The position numbers and the translations under genes were made by a program. Shown here in pieces: positions 60,545-64,000 of a stretch of DNA of 64,000 nt (its first letter is position 1; each line of letters begins with the position of its first letter). Source of the DNA: Tsukamurella sp. 8F (GTDB lineage: Bacteria; Actinomycetota; Actinomycetes; Mycobacteriales; Mycobacteriaceae); NCBI RefSeq assembly GCF_029167375.1, contig NZ_JARFTP010000004.1, positions 1 through 64,000 of the forward strand. Direction: 5' to 3'. The notes below the pieces were generated by a model. It ran no database searches, was not told the origin of the DNA, and saw only the letters and a list, made by a program, of their open reading frames with translations.

Positions 60545-63132
60545 CCCGAGGCGCGATCGAACTCCTGCGCCCGCAGGCTGCGCGCGACGCCGTCGCGGCC
60601 TTCGAGGACGAGACGGCGCAGAGCTGCCGGGTGTTCGCCGGCGAGCCACGCGTCGGCAGCCGCGAGCCCCTCGGCGCTGATGTCCCACGACGGGTACAGG
60701 CCGATCACCACGGTCTGTGCGACTTCGGAGCTGCGCCGCGCCCATACGGCGTCGATCGCTTCGAAGTAACGGGATGCGAAGGGTGCCAACAGCTCTCCCT
60801 GCCCAGGCGATGCGATTCCGGCTGCCACGGCGCGCGCCAGGATGTTGGGCAGCGAATCGTCGCCGAACACCTTCTCCCACGCCTCCTCTTTGACCCGAAG
60901 CTGGGGACGGGCGGCGGCAGCGGTTGCGGCCGAGCGCTCGCCCGTGGCCGTCGGGTCCTTGGCGACCTCCGCCTCGATCGCGGGTGTGGCCGTGCCGTCG
61001 GCATCGATAACGCCCGACCGCGCCAGGGCGACGACCAGGCGCCAGCGCATGTCGGTGTCTACGGTGAGCCCCTCCAGGCCGACGTCGGCGGGCGAGGTGC
61101 CGTCGAGAAGTGCATGGAGGACGTCGATCTCGGCGTCACCGAGTACCGATCCCGCCAGCGCGTTGACGAATGCGAGCTGATGGTCCGAGGCGGCCTCGGC
61201 TGCACGTGCGAGTTCCAGGAGGCGGGCGGCGAACGCCGGACGCCCCTCGGCTGCGGCCCATACCGGGTCGGCGTATGAGCCGATCGCGGTCTGGGCCTGC
61301 AGCAGGAGACGCTGTACGACACCGACCTCCGTCTCGGCCCCGATCCCGGCCTGCACCAGTGCCACGAAGTCGCGCGCGCGCATCTCGGCCTGTCGAGTCA
61401 TCTCCCACGCCGCCGACCAGACGAGTGTGCGCGGCAGCGAGTCGGCGATGTCTCCGATCCGCTCGGTCGCGACGGCCAGGGAGTCGGGATCGAGCCGTAC
61501 GGAACAGTATGTGAGGTCATCGTCGTTGAGCAGCACGAGCTTGCCACGCGAGATGCCGACCAGGTCGGGTACGTCCGTACTGGAACCGCTGATGTCGATT
61601 TCGACGCGCTTGGTGCGCACCAGTTTTCCGCCCTCGTCGTCGTACACGCCCACAGCGAGGCGGTGCGTACGGGTCTCACCCGCGCCCGGCTGCGCTCCCT
61701 CCTGGACGATCGCGAACCGGGTGAAGTGGCCGTCGCCGTCGACCTCGAAGTCGGGGCGGAGGATGTTGATGCCGGTGGTCTTCAGCCATTGGGCGCCCCA
61801 GTCGGAGAGGTCCCTGCCCGACGACTGCTCCAGGGCCCCCAACAGATCCGAGAACGTCGCGTTGCCGAACTCGTGCGCGGCGAAATAGCCGCGTAATCCG
61901 GCGAGGAAGTCCTCGAGCCCGACGTAGGCGACGAGTTGCTTGAGCACGGAAGCGCCCTTGGCGTAGGTGATTCCGTCGAAGTTGACCTCAACAGCCTGCA
62001 GGTCCGGGATGTCCGCGGCGACGGGGTGGGTCGACGGTAGCTGGTCCTGACGGTACGCCCAGGACTTCTCGACATTCGCGAACGTCGTCCATGCCGACGT
62101 GTACTCGGTGGCCCCCGCCTGGCACAGCACGGATGCGAACGTGGCGAAGGATTCGTTGAGCCACAGGTCGTCCCACCACCGCATGGTGACCAGGTCGCCG
62201 AACCACATATGCGCCATCTCGTGCAGCACCGTCTCGGCGCGCCGCTCGTACAGGTACCGCGTCACCTTCGACCGGAATACGTAGTCCTCCAGGAACGTCA
62301 CGGCGCCGGCGTTCTCCATGGCTCCGGCGTTGAACTCCGGCACGAACAGCTGGTCGTACTTGCCGAATGCGTAAGGGATACCGAAGTTCTCATGGTAGAA
62401 GCCGAAACCCTGCCTGGTCTCGGTGAACAGGCGCTCGGCGTCCATGTAATCGGCGAGCGAGGCGCGGCAGAACAGGCGCAGGTCGATGGTTCCGTGGTCG
62501 TCGGTGTACGTGTCGGACCACGAGGCGTACGGACCCGCGATGAGCGCGACCAGGTAGGTGGACAGCAGCGGCGTGGTTGCGAACGTCCAACGCCGCGTGC
62601 CGTTCTCGGGGTCGGAGGCTGTTCCGGCGCCGTTCGACACGACGGTCCAGCTCTCCGGCGCCGTCACCGTCACGTCGTATACGGCCTTGAGGTCCGGCTG
62701 GTCGAAGCATGCGAACATGCGCTTGGCATCGGCCGTCTCGAACTGCGAGTACAGGTAGACGGCGGCGTCGGTCGGGTCTACGAAGCGGTGCAGCCCCTCG
62801 CCGGTGTTGGAGTAGAAGAAGCGGCCTGTGATGACGAGCTCGTTGTGTTCTGCGAGCTGCGGGAGCGCCAGACCCGTCTCCTCGGTATACCCGCCGACGT
62901 CTAGCGCCGATCCGTTGAGCGTCGCGGAGAGCGAGCCGGGCTCCACTATGAGGTCGATGAACGTGTCCGTGCCGGCCGCGGCGTCGAAGGTCACCGTCGT
63001 CGTGGCGTCGAAGGTGTGCTCACCCGGCCCGCCCGCGCCGTCGGTCAGGTCGAGGTCGATCGCGTAGCGAGTCACGGTTACCGCCGCCGCGCGGGCAGTG
63101 GCCTGGTCCTGGGTCAGGTTCGGGGATGCCAT
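60541..63132 (-). CDS. pepN: Aminopeptidase N
   Basis: This 863-residue M1 metallopeptidase has the exopeptidase motif GAMENAG and the zinc motif HEMAHMWFGD with the third ligand Glu in WLNESFA. A long C-terminal ERAP1-like domain follows. It removes N-terminal residues from peptides in the cytosol. M. tuberculosis Rv2467 matches. I prefer the ATG at 63132, which begins MASPNLTQ; an upstream ATG exists but crosses the divergent promoter. Confidence 0.95.
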   Translation of the reverse strand: MASPNLTQDQATARAAAVTVTRYAIDLDLTDGAGGPGEHTFDATTTVTFDAAAGTDTFIDLIVEPGSLSATLNGSALDVGGYTEETGLALPQLAEHNELVITGRFFYSNTGEGLHRFVDPTDAAVYLYSQFETADAKRMFACFDQPDLKAVYDVTVTAPESWTVVSNGAGTASDPENGTRRWTFATTPLLSTYLVALIAGPYASWSDTYTDDHGTIDLRLFCRASLADYMDAERLFTETRQGFGFYHENFGIPYAFGKYDQLFVPEFNAGAMENAGAVTFLEDYVFRSKVTRYLYERRAETVLHEMAHMWFGDLVTMRWWDDLWLNESFATFASVLCQAGATEYTSAWTTFANVEKSWAYRQDQLPSTHPVAADIPDLQAVEVNFDGITYAKGASVLKQLVAYVGLEDFLAGLRGYFAAHEFGNATFSDLLGALEQSSGRDLSDWGAQWLKTTGINILRPDFEVDGDGHFTRFAIVQEGAQPGAGETRTHRLAVGVYDDEGGKLVRTKRVEIDISGSSTDVPDLVGISRGKLVLLNDDDLTYCSVRLDPDSLAVATERIGDIADSLPRTLVWSAAWEMTRQAEMRARDFVALVQAGIGAETEVGVVQRLLLQAQTAIGSYADPVWAAAEGRPAFAARLLELARAAEAASDHQLAFVNALAGSVLGDAEIDVLHALLDGTSPADVGLEGLTVDTDMRWRLVVALARSGVIDADGTATPAIEAEVAKDPTATGERSAATAAAARPQLRVKEEAWEKVFGDDSLPNILARAVAAGIASPGQGELLAPFASRYFEAIDAVWARRSSEVAQTVVIGLYPSWDISAEGLAAADAWLAGEHPAALRRLVLEGRDGVARSLRAQEFDRASG

Positions 63133-63238
63133 ACAGACATGCCTACAGGATCTATCGACGTAAGTGTCGACGGGGAACGTATCGGAGTGCATCGTTGTTG
63201 ACATACACGGAACCCCACCGACTCAAAGGAGACCGCTC

Positions 63239-63859
63239 GTGTCGACCCCTGCTGCCAAGGACCGCGCCGACTTCTGGTTCGACCCGCTGTGCCCGTGGTG
63301 CTGGATCACCTCCCGCTGGATCCTCGAGGTCGAGAAGGTCCGCAACATCGAGGCCCGCTTCCATGTCATGAGTCTCGCCGTGCTCAACGAGGGCAGGGAG
63401 GGGCTGCCGGAGCAGTACGTCGAGTTGCTGAAGACCGGGTGGGGTCCCGTGCGCGTCCTCATCGCGGCAGCGCAGGCGAACGGTGACGAGGTCCTGCCTG
63501 CGCTCTACACGGCGATGGGCACTCGCATCCACAACCAGGGCAACAAGGATCTCGCCGCCGTGACCGCCGAGGCGCTGGCCGAGGTCGGTCTAGACCCGAA
63601 GCTGGCCGATGCCGCCACGTCGACCGAGTACGACGAGGCGCTGCGCGCGAGCCACCACGCGGGCATGGACAAGGTCGGGCCCGACGTAGGGACGCCCACG
63701 ATCCACGTCAACGATGTCGCGTTCTTCGGTCCCGTCCTGTCCCGCATCCCCCGTGGCGAAGACGCGGGCAGGGTGTGGGACGGCGTCGTGGCGCTGGCGG
63801 GTTATCCGCACTTCTTCGAGCTCAAACGGACCCGTCACGAAAGCCCCGAGTTCGACTGA
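63239..63859 (+). CDS. Mycothiol-dependent nitroreductase (DsbA family, Rv2466c-like)
   Basis: This 206-residue protein has a DsbA/FrnE thioredoxin fold with the redox motif CPWC in [13 protein letters not shown] and the cis-Pro region GTPTIHVND. Rv2466c of M. tuberculosis is a mycothiol-dependent nitroreductase that also protects against oxidation. The GTG at 63239 has AAGGAG upstream; the frame extends further left without domain content. It is divergent from pepN, as in M. tuberculosis, supporting orthology. Confidence 0.92.
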   Translation: MSTPAAKDRADFWFDPLCPWCWITSRWILEVEKVRNIEARFHVMSLAVLNEGREGLPEQYVELLKTGWGPVRVLIAAAQANGDEVLPALYTAMGTRIHNQGNKDLAAVTAEALAEVGLDPKLADAATSTEYDEALRASHHAGMDKVGPDVGTPTIHVNDVAFFGPVLSRIPRGEDAGRVWDGVVALAGYPHFFELKRTRHESPEFD

Positions 63860-64000
63860 CCGGCGTCCTGAGTCCGTAAGGTCGATTTCTACAACGCGTG
63901 GCGTCGTGGTGCTGGCGAGCGCCACGGCGGCCGCGCCGCTACCGCTGTCCGCCGAGCCGCTAGCGAGCTGCTCCGGTGTCGGAGACGACCGCATCCCAGC

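Noticed and set aside
63906-64000. Possible start of a secreted protein at the right edge (GTG GTG, then Ala/Pro/Leu-rich codons)
   Set aside because: No clear ribosome site or basic N-terminus, and the window ends after about 31 codons. It cannot be judged from this window.

Overview
This is a GC-rich, densely coded actinobacterial window that fits a mycolic-acid-forming member of the Mycobacteriales (Tsukamurella, Gordonia, Rhodococcus or a relative). The genus is inference. The main evidence is the right half, which keeps the gene order and relative orientation of the M. tuberculosis Rv2478c-Rv2466c block: ssb, ettA, the large NAD-glutamate dehydrogenase gdh, the Rv2475c thioesterase, Rv2474c, aglA, glbO, the Rv2469c HNH gene, a small membrane protein plus a DUF5130 protein, pepN and the Rv2466c mycothiol nitroreductase. 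The left edge has a PadR-fadH pair as at Rv1176c-Rv1175c.

Layout. 1-3500: a minus-strand set of PadR regulator, fadH and an SDR, behind a 34-base poly-C run at the window edge. 3569-3642: tRNA-Arg(TCT). 3900-8690: an iron-siderophore binding lipoprotein with an IdeR/DtxR-like box, then methionine uptake genes (two divergent MetQ-type lipoproteins, metN, metI). 8600-14150: small accessory genes (NUDIX, two VOC proteins, a TetR gene with two operators facing a luciferase-like gene broken by an in-frame TGA, an ArsR/CDF pair with matching cysteine tails, and dinB). 14470-19260: an amino-acid permease fused to a UspA-like domain, a tandem UspA protein, a small secreted cysteine protein and a DipZ-type thiol-redox membrane protein. 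19266-22937: a CitMHS citrate transporter with a CitA/CitB-type two-component system.

23130-29450: an SDR, a TetR-amine oxidase pair, and an FMNH2-dependent sulfone/sulfonate cluster (ssuD, sfnG, an SfnC-like dehydrogenase). 29616-36977: polyamine catabolism. Agmatine deiminase and N-carbamoylputrescine amidase would yield putrescine. A second operon of copper amine oxidase, UspA and APC permease could import and oxidise the amine. A TetR gene and a 17-bp palindrome sit between the two operons.

37276-63859: the conserved block, with lineage-specific inserts: uppP next to ettA; two small secreted proteins; a LuxR-type ATPase regulator facing gdh; a MerR/DUF4188 pair; a regulator made of two complete TetR units in one chain; and a compact polyhydroxyalkanoate-type operon (coiled-coil protein, PhaC-like synthase, GNAT, SDR, lipase-like hydrolase) between DUF5130 and pepN. 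No IS element, prophage, CRISPR array or rRNA was seen. The strongest leads for something undescribed are the cysteine-tailed ArsR/CDF pair, the secreted cysteine protein with DipZ, the permease-Usp modules, the tandem TetR and the compact PHA operon.
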